In this document: in pieces, positions 25,485-36,696 of the stretch
How positions within the stretch are numbered: the stretch's first letter is position 1
Layout: each line of letters opens with the position of its first letter
From: Halichoerus grypus
Lineage: Eukaryota; Chordata; Mammalia; Carnivora; Phocidae
Reading direction: 5' to 3'
Assembly: GCF_964656455.1 (NCBI RefSeq)
Contig: NC_135712.1
Coordinates: 98,246,294-98,310,293 of the forward strand
DNA: 64,000 nucleotides
The notes under the pieces: model-generated
The model's input: only the letters and a program-made list of their open reading frames with translations
Databases searched by the model: none
Told to the model about the DNA's origin: nothing
Position numbers and translations under genes: made by a program

Positions 25485-25640
25485 GCAGTTCGCTACTACT
25501 TTTCATGTATTACTTACTTTTATTCTCACGACAAATCTACCAAGACAAAATTACTATTATTTTCATTTTACAGATCAGGGAACAGGCAGGGAGAAATCAT
25601 ACAAGCTAGACCAACTGTATATTAAATGTGCTCAATTCTC
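25485..25640 (+). mobile_element. MIR SINE fragment
   Basis: TTACTTTTATTCTCACGACA, TTACTATTATTTTCATTTTA, and CAGATCAGGGAACAGG reproduce the MIR core in order (CTCACAACA...TTATCCCCATTTTACAGATGAGGAA in the family). Confidence 0.7.
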
Positions 25641-25977
25641 ACACTATATTCCCCCTCTCTCTCTATATGTATATCTTTCAAAATACATCAAACAAGGCAT
25701 AATAGCAGCTATTTGATGTCTACTTATCCTTTTCTTCTAAAGTGATTACTGTATTGACACATATATTTGTCATTATAATTTTTATTTAAGAATCCTAAGA
25801 TATAGCATGGGCATTAATTCTCAGACTATTTTGCACATGTTGTGAATACAAAGAGTATGAACTCCAAACATTACAGAGGTTTAATGCTACAAAAATCTTC
25901 TGTTAACCCCAGCGAGGTTTAATATTCTAAAAGAAATTTAGTGAACCACAGAGCAGTACAGAAAATCTATACCTCTT

Positions 25978-26185
25978 GGGGAGCCTGGGTGGCTTAGTCA
26001 TTAAGCGTCTGCTTTCAGCTCAGGTCATGATCCCAGGGTCCTGGGATCCAACCCCGCATCGGGTTCCCTGCTCCGCGGGAAGCCTGCCTCTCCCTCTCCC
26101 ACTCCCCCTGCTTGTGTTCCTGCTCTCACTATCTCTCTCTCTCTGTCAAATAAATAAATAAAATCTTAAAAAACAAAAGAAAGAA
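25978..26185 (+). mobile_element. Can-SINE, full length
   Basis: GGGGAGCCTGGGTGGCTTAG head, young-type body, AAATAAATAAATAAAATCTT tail. The TSD AGAAAATCTATACCTCTT (18 bp, perfect) lies at 25960-25977 and 26186-26203. Confidence 0.95.
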
Positions 26186-26203
26186 AGAAAATCTATACCT
26201 CTT

Positions 26204-27936
26204 TCTCTTTTCCGGTGGCCCAGCCAGGAATCTGACAAAGAGTTAGATACTCCCAGAGGCTAATTGATGGGAAGACAATTAAATTAAGAGGAACTTCAAG
26301 ACATTATTGTGATGGCATCTTATTTTTTTTTCAAAAAAGGATTTTTTACAAAGGTTTCCTTCTGAGTGTAAGTTTGGTTGAGGCTGATACCACTTCCATG
26401 GTGTCTTCAGGCATCTTGTGTTTAATAATAAAATATTCCAAGTTTATGCAAACCTTTGAAATCTATCCTGGTACATTATGTTAAGACCCTGAGGGACCAC
26501 AACTTTTAGAAAAATATTCTGGGACCAATAAACCATTTTTAACATGGTGATCTAAGAAAAGATTCTACAAAATACATGATTTTCTTGTTAGAGCTGACTC
26601 TGAAACACATTATCTGCATAGACAATATTTGAAATGCAACATGTTAGATTGTTTTATAAATTATTCTATGGACCAGAAAGCTCCATATAAATGTATAATT
26701 TTCTTAACCAGTCATATCTAAAAACTATTATCATTAACAGTGTAAAAATTATTCTTATAGCTAAATGCTATGAAAATGATAAGAACAGAGGCAAGAGACA
26801 TGTAGATTAAATTAAATTTCCTTACAACTTGCAGCCCACCGATAAATACCAGAGACATGAGGAGTGTGATATTTATCAAGGAACTCACAGCAGCCTTAAT
26901 GTTAATGCTTTACCAGAGACTAAAAGCAACCTTACCTTGACAATAGCCAGACCTCCAGGATGCTATAACTTTTCTTTAACATATGGAAATCCCTTGAGAG
27001 ACTTCCATTATCTCTAGCGCCCCCAAACTTAAAAAATATGGTTTCAGTCGCTCCTCACAATCAAAGTGCAACACTTTTCAGCCATGGGTCCTGTCCCCGT
27101 GCTATAACAAAAAGCACTTTTTGTACTGTAAAACGTCTCAAGCATTCTTTCTTGACCATTGTGTTCAATGACCCCGCATCAAAAGTGCTAAAATCTGTAT
27201 TGGAAATGGAATCCTTTCCGTAATATATACCAGAAAGCCTGGTTTTCCTGGTATGTGTTTTATACCTATGAGATGATGTAGTCACTAGAGCACAACTTAA
27301 TATATTAACATTTGTGAACTACACTAAGGTGCTTCTATTTTAATAAAAGAATATGCATTCTTGAGCAATGGTTATCATGAGTAATTTTCAAAGGTAAACT
27401 TTGTATGAAAGGAATTACTTAATAACTCCCTCCATTATATGATATATCATATTCCATTTTTTGAGTTGCCTGAATGTCTATGAAATCTTGTTCTTTTTTA
27501 TCTTCCTTCTGTACAAGAAAGCTTTCTGGGGAGGACATTGGGAAAATATTGATACTATTTTAGGAGAAAATACAAATATCAATAGATGGGAGAATTGACT
27601 TGAACAAAGAATAATATTTCAATTTTGATAATAATAGAATGGGACAAATCTTAGTGTTCAAACTATTCAAATTCATTAATGTACTGTAGTGTACATCTTT
27701 TGTATTGAAACCAACTGGGTTTTTTTGGCATAAAACACAGGGCTTTATTTTTTAATGTGTTCCTTTTGTGACGATGAGGGAAGCTGTCCATTACGGGTGT
27801 CCTCCTCAGCAATAAAGGCACGCACCTGTCCATAGCCCCTGGATAAATCAAGATTTAATTAGGATTAGTCAGCAGTATTCCCCGTACTCCCTTTATATAA
27901 AACTTATTCCCTTACATAAATTGTTCATATGGTTCT
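26204..27936. other. unique noncoding DNA
   Basis: No repeat recognised over 1.7 kb, which is long for this window. Short frames at 26829-27285 and 27663-27851 have no domain. Slightly higher complexity than neighbours, so a conserved noncoding element is possible but not shown. Confidence 0.5.
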
Positions 27937-27952
27937 TAAATTATCCTTCAAG

Positions 27953-28151
27953 GGGCACATGGGTGGCTCAGTCTTTAAGCATCTGCCTTCGGCTCAGGTC
28001 ATGATCCCGGGGTCCTGGGATCGAGATCCGCATCGCGCTCCCTGCTTGGCGAGGAGCCTGCTTCTCCTTCTTCCCCTGCTCGTGCTCTCTCTCTCTCTCG
28101 CTACCTCTCTCTCTCTTTTAAATAAATAAATAAAATCTTTTAAAAAATAAA
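27953..28151 (+). mobile_element. Can-SINE, full length
   Basis: GGCACATGGGTGGCTCAG head, GGTCATGATCCCGGGGTCCT middle, CT-repeat, AAATAAATAAATAAAATCTT tail. The TSD TAAATTATCCTTCAAG (16 bp, perfect) lies at 27937-27952 and 28152-28167. Confidence 0.95.
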
Positions 28152-28470
28152 TAAATTATCCTTCAAGATCAGGTCTTTCTAACGGCATTGTTATCAACAA
28201 ATCCATAGATTAACATAAAAGGTCATAGATGTTTTACGATGGACTCACATCTAACATTTGCAGGATGCAGGAGGACTTCATACCACATGTGTAAATTTTT
28301 AAAAATATAAATGATGCTAACAAGTTATTAAGTAAAATGTGCCTTCTACCTTGGCAAATATAACTTCATTATGACAAAAATGAAAAATATAAGAACGAGG
28401 TTGCAGTCATCAAATTATCAAAGACAATTAAAATTTTTATCGTGGTTCATGTATGGGTTCATGATAACTA

Positions 28471-28960
28471 TGTCAAAACAAAAACTGCACTGGACAGTTA
28501 AACAGGCAGGGAAAATTTTATTCAAGGCTCTTACAGTGGGTAAGAGAGAGGAGAACAGAGTCTGTACTCAACTCCACTAAAACAAAGGTCTAGAGAGTTC
28601 TAAAAAGCTGAGGCTAAGGGGAAGGAGATCATGGCTATCTGTGTTTGCTAATTATCCTTACCCAAAAGAGAAGTAAATTTTGCGTATCTTCACACTAAAA
28701 GGTAGTTCTACAACTTGATGCCAAAGGAAGCGGGGCCCCTATCCTCCCACAGAGACTGGGATATGGGTGATATCTTCCTTGATGATTACATTTCAAAAAG
28801 GTGGCTCCCAGGTCCTTGAGAAAGTCTTAGGTTGTGATATTGGCAAGAGACTTTTAAAAGAGATTTACATCTCAACTGGGACAGAGAAGAATTCACAATT
28901 ACAAGTTTTCTAAAGTAAATGTTTCAAGAAAAAGGAAAGGGAGAGGTCTCTGTAGTTAGA
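28471..28960 (-). mobile_element. LTR-like repeat, family not assigned (copy B)
   Basis: On the minus strand this copy reads toward CCTTGAATAAAATTTTCC and ends near TTTTTGTTTTGACA, so it has a TG...CA type end and an AATAAA polyadenylation-like signal. It is homologous to copy A at 20960-21500 in inverted orientation, sharing TTCAA/CTCCCAGG blocks and a CCCACAGAGACTGGGATA segment. No internal genes, so probably a solitary LTR or similar. Diverged and old; the far boundary is approximate. Confidence 0.55.
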
Positions 28961-30977
28961 CCATTTGGATTCTATAATGACCAATATGATGAAGAGTTTA
29001 GGACCTTACAGGCAAGAAGAAAGCTGACTAAACCACTATTAACAATAATGATCTAAATTAGTTGAAAATAAAATATAATTGCGTTTTAAAATATACAAAT
29101 TGAATATAAAGTAAGCTTAAGAATTTTAAAAATAAAATTATATGTTCTTCAGATTTTTCTTCAAAACAAGCTATCCATATTAAAAGACAAAATTCAAATT
29201 CCAAATGAGTATACATTTTAAAACAAAATTATTAAAATTGAATATTTAAAATTGAATTTTTGAAAATCCAATTATAAATCTTACTATATGTTTTGGTAAA
29301 AAATGAAACTACTCACAACTCTAATGCTCACTGTCCACTAGATGACTATGTTAAGAATCAGTATCATAGTTCTTGAATGCTTTACTTAGACTGATTCATC
29401 CATCTAGTGACTCAATCTTCAGGATTGCACAATTTGCACAATAAGGCAAAATGTTTCTCAGCACTTTGCACAAATGATTCTGAGTCCCTCCAGACCAACA
29501 CACTACAACACAAAAGGAAGCCGGAATATGGACATTAAGCTTAACTGAGAAGTGACATTTTGTTTTGTTTTATAAGAATCGATTTCATTCTTGCTGAGAA
29601 GAAAAATTAGATAATAAATTTGTCTTTTCTCTTACTTAAGTGCTTCTGTAGTTCAAACCCTCTACGCTCAAAAGCAGTGTCCGATTCCAAACTCAGTAAC
29701 CGCACAACCCATTACTTTGATGCATTAGTTCTACCACCTTTTGCTTTGAAGTTGTGGATCTGCATTTCCCTGGGGTATAATGATGTGGGTAATGAAAGAT
29801 GTTTATGGTTTTAGTACATGGTGTCCTAGAGCTGATCTGATTTCAAGTGTCATCCATATTTAACATTATTTATTTTTGCAAATGTGTTTGTGACATACAG
29901 ATGCCTCTCTATGGGCTACAAAATCATTATTGCTGCATACTTTAAATTTTCATTAATATTTCATTAATATTTTAAACCATTTTAAACCATTTACCTCAAT
30001 CTTGTTCAAATGTTACTCTTGTTTTGGTGACAGAAATTATTTAAAACCTCTTTTTGCCTCATTGAAATGTGTGGGATAATTGATTCAGTTTCTTCAGCTA
30101 TCTGAAAGTTGCTAATTAAAGATATTATTAATCCATCTACTTTTGGCTTCTACCTCTCTTACATCCATATGGCACTTTTGCACTACACAATTAAGATAAA
30201 TTTCAAGTTCTGACGAAGAACCTATTTTAATAATATATATCTATTAGCCAATTATGACTGTGAGATTTTGTGTCCCTGATATGAATGCTAATATTTGCTA
30301 AAACAATGCTGTCATTTGTCACCCACTAAAAATGTTAGTGATGAACTCGAGTAAGAGAAGAGATCCACCTCATATAGAACAATTAAACATTTTAACTTTT
30401 TTTAAAATAAATTAATCACACCCATTAAAAGAATCACACCTACTAATAAGAGGTTTCTGATGTAGAAATTAAATTTGCAGCAGTGAACCCCTCCCCCAAA
30501 ATGTTTATATCACCATGAAGCATCATAGTTGTAAAATCGTAGAATAAGATTTAATAGAATAACCGGAATGAGGGTTGTAAATGTCTTCCATCAAGCCAAA
30601 ATGATGTGTTCAGCTCCAATAGAATATCATACTTTTAATTTTTAAAATGTATGGTATTAATCCATTGCGAATATTTCAGTTATACATTGGAATGTATACA
30701 CTGGATTCTAAGCAAGTTGTAATATATAAAATAACAGTCAAAGAGATGGAAATGAGGGCAAAAGTAGCTTGATCACAAATATCTAAGAAGATTGCATCAA
30801 ATTTGAGTACATTCAAATTTTACAAGATAAGACAGTTATTGAGTAAAAATAATCTTATCTTATAAAAAAAGTAATTATAATTTGAAGCTCAGTTCAAAGC
30901 TCAAAAAGGGTAATTGATTATTGGCAGTTATTGCTACAATTGTTATTGCAATAATTTTACAGAAGACAATTTGGTTT
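28961..30977. other. AT-rich noncoding DNA, nothing recognised
   Basis: About 2 kb without a supportable gene. Open frames are short and unrecognised. Confidence 0.5.
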
Positions 30978-30993
30978 AAAAACTTAAATTTTA

Positions 30994-31713
30994 ACAGAAT
31001 GGGAGAAGATATTTGCAAATGACATATCAAATAAAGGGCTAGTATCCAAAATCTATAAAGAACTCATCAAACTCAACACCAAAAGAACAAAGAATCCAAT
31101 CAAGAAATGGGCAGAAGACATGAACAGACATTTTTCCAAAGAAGCCATCCAAATGGGCAACAGATGCATGAAAAAGTGCTCAATATCGCTCGGCATCAGG
31201 GAAATCCAAATCAAAACCTCAATGAGATACCACCTCACACCAGTCAGAATGGCTAAAATTAACAAGTCAGGAAACGACAGATGTTGGCGGGGATGCGGAG
31301 AAAGGGGAACCCTCCTACACTGTTGGTGGGAATGCAAGCTGGTGCAGCCACTCTGGAAAACAGTATGGAGGTTCCTCAAAAAGTTGAAAATAGAGCTACC
31401 ATATGATCCAGCAATTGCACTACTGGGTATTTACCCCAAAGATACAAAAGTAGGGATCCGAAAGGTTACGTGCACCCCGATGTTTATAGCAGCAATGTCC
31501 ACAATAGCCAAACTGTGGAAAGAGCCAAGATGTCCATCGACAGATGAATGGATAAAGAACATGTGGTATATATATACAATGGAATATTATGCAGCCATCA
31601 AAAGGAATGACATCTTGCCATTTGCAACGACGTGGATGGAACTGGAGGGTATTATGCTGAGCGAAATAAGTCAAACAGAGAAAGACATGTATCATATGAC
31701 CTCACTGATATGA
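30994..31713 (+). pseudogene. L1 ORF2 C-terminal fragment (in frame, N-terminus missing)
   Basis: The reading frame is open from the first base after the TSD to the stop at 31711-31713, about 239 codons. Its first Met is at 31120, but the true ORF2 start is lost by 5' truncation. The C-terminal Cys-rich motif of L1 ORF2 is visible as [18 protein letters not shown], followed by [20 protein letters not shown] and [14 protein letters not shown]. Endonuclease and reverse transcriptase domains are absent, so it cannot move itself. No stop or frameshift interrupts the remaining part. Confidence 0.9.
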
Positions 31714-32174
31714 GGAATTCTTAATCTCAGGAAACAAACTGAGGGTTGCTGGAGTGGGGGGTGGGGTGGGAGGGATGGGGTGACTGGGTGATAGACACTG
31801 GGGAGGGTATGTGCTCTGGTAAGCGCTGTGAATTGTGCAAGACTGTTGAATCTCAGATCTGTACCTCTGAAACAAATAATGCAATATATGTTAAGAAAAA
31901 AAAAAAAAGAAGAACGTAGCAGGAGGGGAAGAATGAAGGGGGGGAATCGGAGGGGTAGACGAACCATGAGAGACGATGGACTCTGAAAAACAAACTGAGG
32001 GTTCTAGAGGGGAGAGGGGTGGGAGGATGGGTTAGCCTGGTGATGGGTATTGAGGAGGGCACGTTCTGCATGGAGCACTGGGTGTTACGCACAAACAATG
32101 AATCATGGAACACTACATCTAAAACTAATGATGTAATGTATGGGGATTAACATAACAGTAAAAAAATTTTTAAA
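30994..32174 (+). mobile_element. young 5'-truncated L1 with ORF2 end and 3' UTR
   Basis: Flanked by a perfect 16-bp TSD, AAAAACTTAAATTTTA, at 30978-30993 and 32175-32190, which sets both ends. It contains the end of ORF2 (to 31713) and then a G-rich 3' UTR. The 3' UTR has two related parts: one starting near 31728 with AACAAACTGAGGGTT and closing in an A-run near 31894-31908, and a second starting near 31990 with the same AACAAACTGAGGGTT and ending in the final A-rich tail. An intact ORF2 frame and a perfect TSD indicate a fairly recent insertion. Confidence 0.95.
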
Positions 32175-32190
32175 AAAAACTTAAATTTTA

Positions 32191-32300
32191 GGGACATCTG
32201 ACTGACTCAGTTGGTAGACTGTGCAACTTGATGTTGGTCCTATGTTGGTCATAGAGCTTACTTAAAAAAATAATAAAGTAAAATAAAATATACTTTATAA
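32191..32300 (+). mobile_element. short SINEC2-type Can-SINE, degraded
   Basis: Begins GGGACATCTGACTGACTCAG, passes GTTGGTAGACTGTGCAACTT, and ends AGAGCTTACTTAAAAAAATA, the pattern of the short SINEC2 type (compare 41846-41954). It starts exactly after the TSD of the young L1, so the two elements share a border. Confidence 0.7.
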
Positions 32301-32513
32301 AAATAAATAAAAAATACTTCAATTTTAAGCCAAAGCTTAAAACTAAACATTATTTACATATTTTAAATATTTTTTATTTTTTTTTATCAGTAGGGATTAT
32401 TTGACTACCCAACATTTCTAATTTACTTTATAAAGTGGGCTGAATAATCTGTCAGGATGGATAGGGTTTAGTTATGCCTTGCAAGAATATGGGACTTTGG
32501 TTACCAGAAGCAT

Positions 32514-32754
32514 AAATCAATAGTGATGTTTGTTAATGACCTTTAAAATATGTTTTCTTTCCTTTTTCATTTATATTACATTTAGAGGTAATTCAATAAA
32601 GTGGGAGTGGAGCAGGGAAGCCCTGAGGCAAGCTGAGAAAGACAATCTTCATGAGTACATTGGTCCTTTGTTTCTGAGTTAAATTTTGAGGTAGGGATGA
32701 TTATGGTTTAAATCAAGTAATTGCTGTTACACTTTAAATCCTGAGATTATCTTA
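32514..32754 (+). repeat. direct repeat, copy 1, flanking the minus-strand L1
   Basis: About 240 bp, colinear with 36479-36696. Shared blocks: ATGACCTTTAAAATATGTTT, CCTTTGTTTCTGAGTTAAAT, TTACACTTTAAATCCTGA. It carries about 54 bp (AGAGGTAATTC...) absent from copy 2 and lacks about 16 bp present there. It ends where the L1 poly-T begins. Confidence 0.85.
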
Positions 32755-33221
32755 TTTTTTTAAAGTTTTTATTTAAATTCCTGTTATTTAACATACAGTG
32801 TAATACTAGTTTCAGGTGTACAGTATGGTGATTCAACAGTTCCATACAACACCCGGCGCTCAACACAGCAAGTGCACCCCTTAATGTCATCTCCTATTTA
32901 ACTCATCCCCCCCACCCACTTCCACTCTTCTAACCATCAGTTTATTCTCTATAGTTAAGAGTCTGTTTCTTGGTTTGCCTCTCCCTCTTTTTTTTTTTAC
33001 CTTTGTTCATTTATTTTGTTTCTTAAATTCCACATATGAGTGAAATCATATGGTATTTGTCTTTCTCTGACTGACTTATTTCACTTAACATAATAGTCTC
33101 TAGCTCCATCTACATCTTGGCAAATAGCAAGATTTTATTTTTTAGGGCTGGGTAATATTCCATTATACATAAATGGAATATTATATATTATATTATATAT
33201 ATACATATATATCACTTCTTT

Positions 33222-33427
33222 TTTTAAAAAGATTTTATTTATTTGGGAGAGAAAGCATGAGAGAGAAAGAGAGTGGTGCACACAAGCAGGGGGGAGGGGC
33301 AGAGGGAGAGGGATAAGCAAACTCCCCACTGAGCAGGGAGCCCAATGCAGGACTTGATCCCAGGACCCTGGGATCATAACCTGAGCTGAAGGCAGACGCT
33401 TAACCAACTAAGCCACCCAGGCGCCCC
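33222..33427 (-). mobile_element. Can-SINE nested in the minus-strand L1
   Basis: T/A-rich tail, GATTTTATTTATTTGGGAGA, GATCCCAGGACCCTGGGATC, ending CCACCCAGGCGCCCC. The TSD (TATATATCACTTCTTT / TATACACCACTTCTTT, two mismatches) lies at 33206-33221 and 33428-33443. It splits the L1 ORF2 3' end, so it is younger than that L1. Confidence 0.93.
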
Positions 33428-34029
33428 TATACACCACTTCTTTATCCCGTTCATCAGTGGATGGACACATGGGCTGTTCCTGTGATTTGGCTATTGTAGA
33501 TAATGCTGCTACAAACATCGGGGTGCATGTATCCCTTTGAATTAGTATTTTTGCATTCTATGTAATTGATGGATAGTAGGGTAGTTCTATTTTTAACTTT
33601 CTGAGGAACCTCCATACTGTTTCCCAGAGTGGGTAAACCAGTTTACATTCCTACCAACAGTGCAAGAAGGTTCCCTTTTCTCCATATCCTCACCAGTTCT
33701 TTATATATTTTTGATACTAACCCTCTATCAGATATGTTGTTTGCAAATATCTTCTCCCATTCCATAGGGTGACTTTTAGTTTTGTTGATTGTTTCCTTGC
33801 TGTGCAGAAGCTTTTTATTTTGAGGAAGCCCCAATAGTTTATTTTTCATTTTGTTTCCCTTGCCTCAAGAGACATATCTAGAAAAAAGTTGCTATGGCCA
33901 GTGTCAAAGAGGTTACCGTCTGTGTCGTCCCCCAGGATTTTTATGGTTTCAGGTCTCACATTTAGGTCTTTAATGCATTTTGAATTTATTTTTGTGTTTG
34001 GTGTTAGAAAGTGGTCCAGTTTCATTATT

Positions 34030-34482
34030 TCACATGTTGTCCAGTTTTCCCAACACCATTTGTTGAAGAGACTGTCTTTTTCCCATTGGATATTCTTTTC
34101 CTGCTTTGTCAAAGATTAATTGACCATATAATTGTGGGTTCATTTCTGGGTTTTCTATTAAGTTCCATTGATCTGTGTGTCTATTTTTGCACCAGTCCCA
34201 TACTGTTTTGATGACTACAGCTTTGTAATATAACTTGAAGTACAGAATTGTGATGCCTCCATCTTTGCCTTTCTTTTTTAAGGTTGCTTTGGCTATTTGG
34301 CATCCTCTGTGGTTCCACACAAAGTTTAGGATTATTTGTTCTGGGTCTGTGAAAAATAGTGCTGGTATTTTGATAAGGATTGCATTAAATGTGTAGATTG
34401 CTTTAGGCAGTATAGACATTTTAACAATATTTACTCTTCCAAATCCACGAGCATGGAATGTCTTTTCATTTCTTTCTGTCAT
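34030..34482 (-). pseudogene. L1 ORF2 fragment after the reverse transcriptase domain
   Basis: The longest surviving frame of the old L1, about 150 codons. [19 protein letters not shown], then [18 protein letters not shown], then [20 protein letters not shown] match the region just C-terminal to the L1 reverse transcriptase core. It is part of one larger ORF2 that is broken on both sides and has no function of its own. Confidence 0.85.
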
Positions 34483-36478
34483 CTTTAGTTTCTTTCATCA
34501 GTGTTTTATATTTTTCAGAGTACAGGTCTTTCACCTCTTTGGTTAGGTTTATTCCTAAGTATCTTATTGTTTTTGGTGCAATTGTAAATAGGTTTGATTC
34601 CTTAATTTCTCTTTCTTTTGCTTCATTATTGGTGTATAGAAATACAACAGATTTCTGTACATTGATTTTGTATCATGAGACTTTGCTGAATTCGTGTATC
34701 AGTTCTAGCAGTTCTTTGGTGGAATTGTGTTTTTTTGTAGAGAGAATCACGTCTTCTGCAAATAGTGAAAGTTTGACACTTGTGTGTGGAGTTGGATGCA
34801 TTTCATTTCTTTTGTTTTCTGATTGCTGAGGCTAGGGCTTCCAGTACTATGTTAAATAACAGTGGTGAGAATGGACATCTCTAACTTGTCTTGACCTTAG
34901 AGGAAAAGCTCTCAGTTTTTCCCCATTAAGGATGATATTAGCTGTGAGTTTTTCATATGTGGCCATTGAGGTATGTTCCCTCTAAGCATACTTGGTTGAA
35001 GGTTTTATCAAGAATAGATGCCATACTTTGTCAAATGCTTTTTCTGCATCTATTGAGAGGATCATATGGTTCTTATCCTTTCTTTTATTAATGTGGTGTA
35101 TCATGGTGATTAATTTGCGGATATTGAACCACCCCTGCAGCCCAGGAATAAATCCCACTCGGTCATGGAGAATAATTCTTTTAATGTACTGTTGAATTCA
35201 ATTTGCTAGTATCTTGTTGAGAATTTTTGTACCCGTGTTCACCAGAGATATTGGCCTCTAATTCTCTTTTTAGTGATGTCTTTATCTGGTTTTGGTATCA
35301 GGGTAATACTGGCCTCATAGAATGAATTTGGAAGTTTTCCTTCCTTTTCTATTTATTTGGAATAGTTTGAGAAAAAGAGGTATTAACTCTTCTTTAAATG
35401 AAGCCATCTGGCCCTGAACTTTTGTTTGTTGGGAGATTTTTGATTATTGATTCAATTTCTTTGCTGGCTATCAGTCTGTTCAAGTTTCCTATTTCTTCCT
35501 GTTTCAGTTTTGGTAATTTATATGTATCTAGGAATTTGTCTATTTCTTCCAGGTTGTCCAATTTGTTGGCATATAGTTTTTCATGATATTCTCTTACAAT
35601 TGTTTGTGTATCTGTGGGGTTGGTTGTTATTTCTCTTCTCTCATTTGTGATTTTATTTATTTGGGTCTTTTTTCTTTTTGATAAGTCTAGCTAGAGGCTT
35701 ATCAATTTTACTATTTTTTTTTTCAGAGAATCAGCTCCTGAATTCATTGATCTGTTCCATTTTTTTAAATTTCTAGATCATTTATTTCTGCTCTAATCTT
35801 TATGATTTCCTTCCTTCTGCTAGCTTTAGGCTTTGTTTGTTGTACTTTTTCTAGCTCCTTTAGGTGTAAGGTGAGTTGTTTGAGATTTTTCTTGCTTCTT
35901 GAGATAGACCTGTATTACTATATACTTCCCTCTTAGGACTGTTTTTGCTGCCTCCCAAATACTTTGGACCATTGTGTTTTCATTTTCATTTGTTTCCATG
36001 TATTTTTTATTTCTTCTCTGATTTCCTGGTTGACCCATTCATTGTTCATCAGCATGTTATTTAACCTCCATTTTTTTGCGGTCTTCCCAGATTTTTTCTT
36101 GTGGTTGACTTTTAGTTTCATAGTGTTGTGGTCATAAAAAGTGCATGGTATGATCTCAGTGTTTTTGTACTTGTTGACGCCTCTTTTGTGACCTAATATG
36201 TGATCTATTCTGGAGAATGTTCTGTGTACATTTTAAAAGAATGTGCATTCTGCTGTTTTAGGATGGAATGTTCTGAATATATCTGTAACATCCATCTGGT
36301 CCAGTGTGTCATTTAAAGCCATTGTTTCCTTGTTTATTTTCTATTTGGGTGATTTGTTCATTGATGTAAGTGGGGGTGTTAAAGTCCTCTACTATTATTC
36401 TACTATTATCAATTAGTTCCTTTATGTTTGTTATTGTTTTATGTATTGGGTACTCCCATGTTGGGTGCATAAATATCT

Positions 36479-36696
36479 AAATCAATAGCGATGTTTGTTG
36501 GCATTGCTTCTGGTAATGACCTTTAAAATATGTTTGTTTGTTTGTGTTTTCCTTTTTCACTTATATTATAAGCTGAGTAAGACAATACTCCATGAATACA
36601 TTGATCCTTTGTTTCTGAGTTAAATTTATAGGTTTTAAATGATTATAGTTAGAATCAAGTAGTTGCTATTACACTTTAAATCCTGAAATTATCTTA
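36479..36696 (+). repeat. direct repeat, copy 2, flanking the minus-strand L1
   Basis: Counterpart of 32514-32754 at the 5' end of the L1, roughly 85% similar over aligned parts by eye. It begins as the L1 sequence ends (AAATCAATAGCGATG) and ends ATTATCTTAATTCC. The ATCTT/AATT context matches a variant L1 endonuclease site (TCTT/AA) on the top strand. Confidence 0.85.

Larger units (their letters stand above)
32755..36478 (-). mobile_element. older L1, 5'-truncated, reverse orientation
   Basis: The antisense L1 starts with its T-rich 3' end at 32755. It contains the 3' UTR, an ORF2 C-terminus (antisense around 33030-33690) and most of the reverse transcriptase region back to about 36470. Relative to the young L1 at 30994, the join at about 33688-33696 lacks about 221 bp (corresponding to 31065-31285), a frame-breaking deletion. 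A SINE has inserted at 33222-33427. Many stops and frame changes show that it is inactive. Open frames on + such as 34458-34829 are antisense shadows. Confidence 0.93.

Noticed and set aside
31053..32113. Several minus-strand open frames opposite the young L1
   Set aside because: Antisense shadows of L1 ORF2 and its G-rich 3' UTR; proline- and serine-rich by composition only.
34458..35650. Plus-strand open frames across the old L1
   Set aside because: The DNA is antisense L1 ORF2; the frames are F/S/L-rich shadows.
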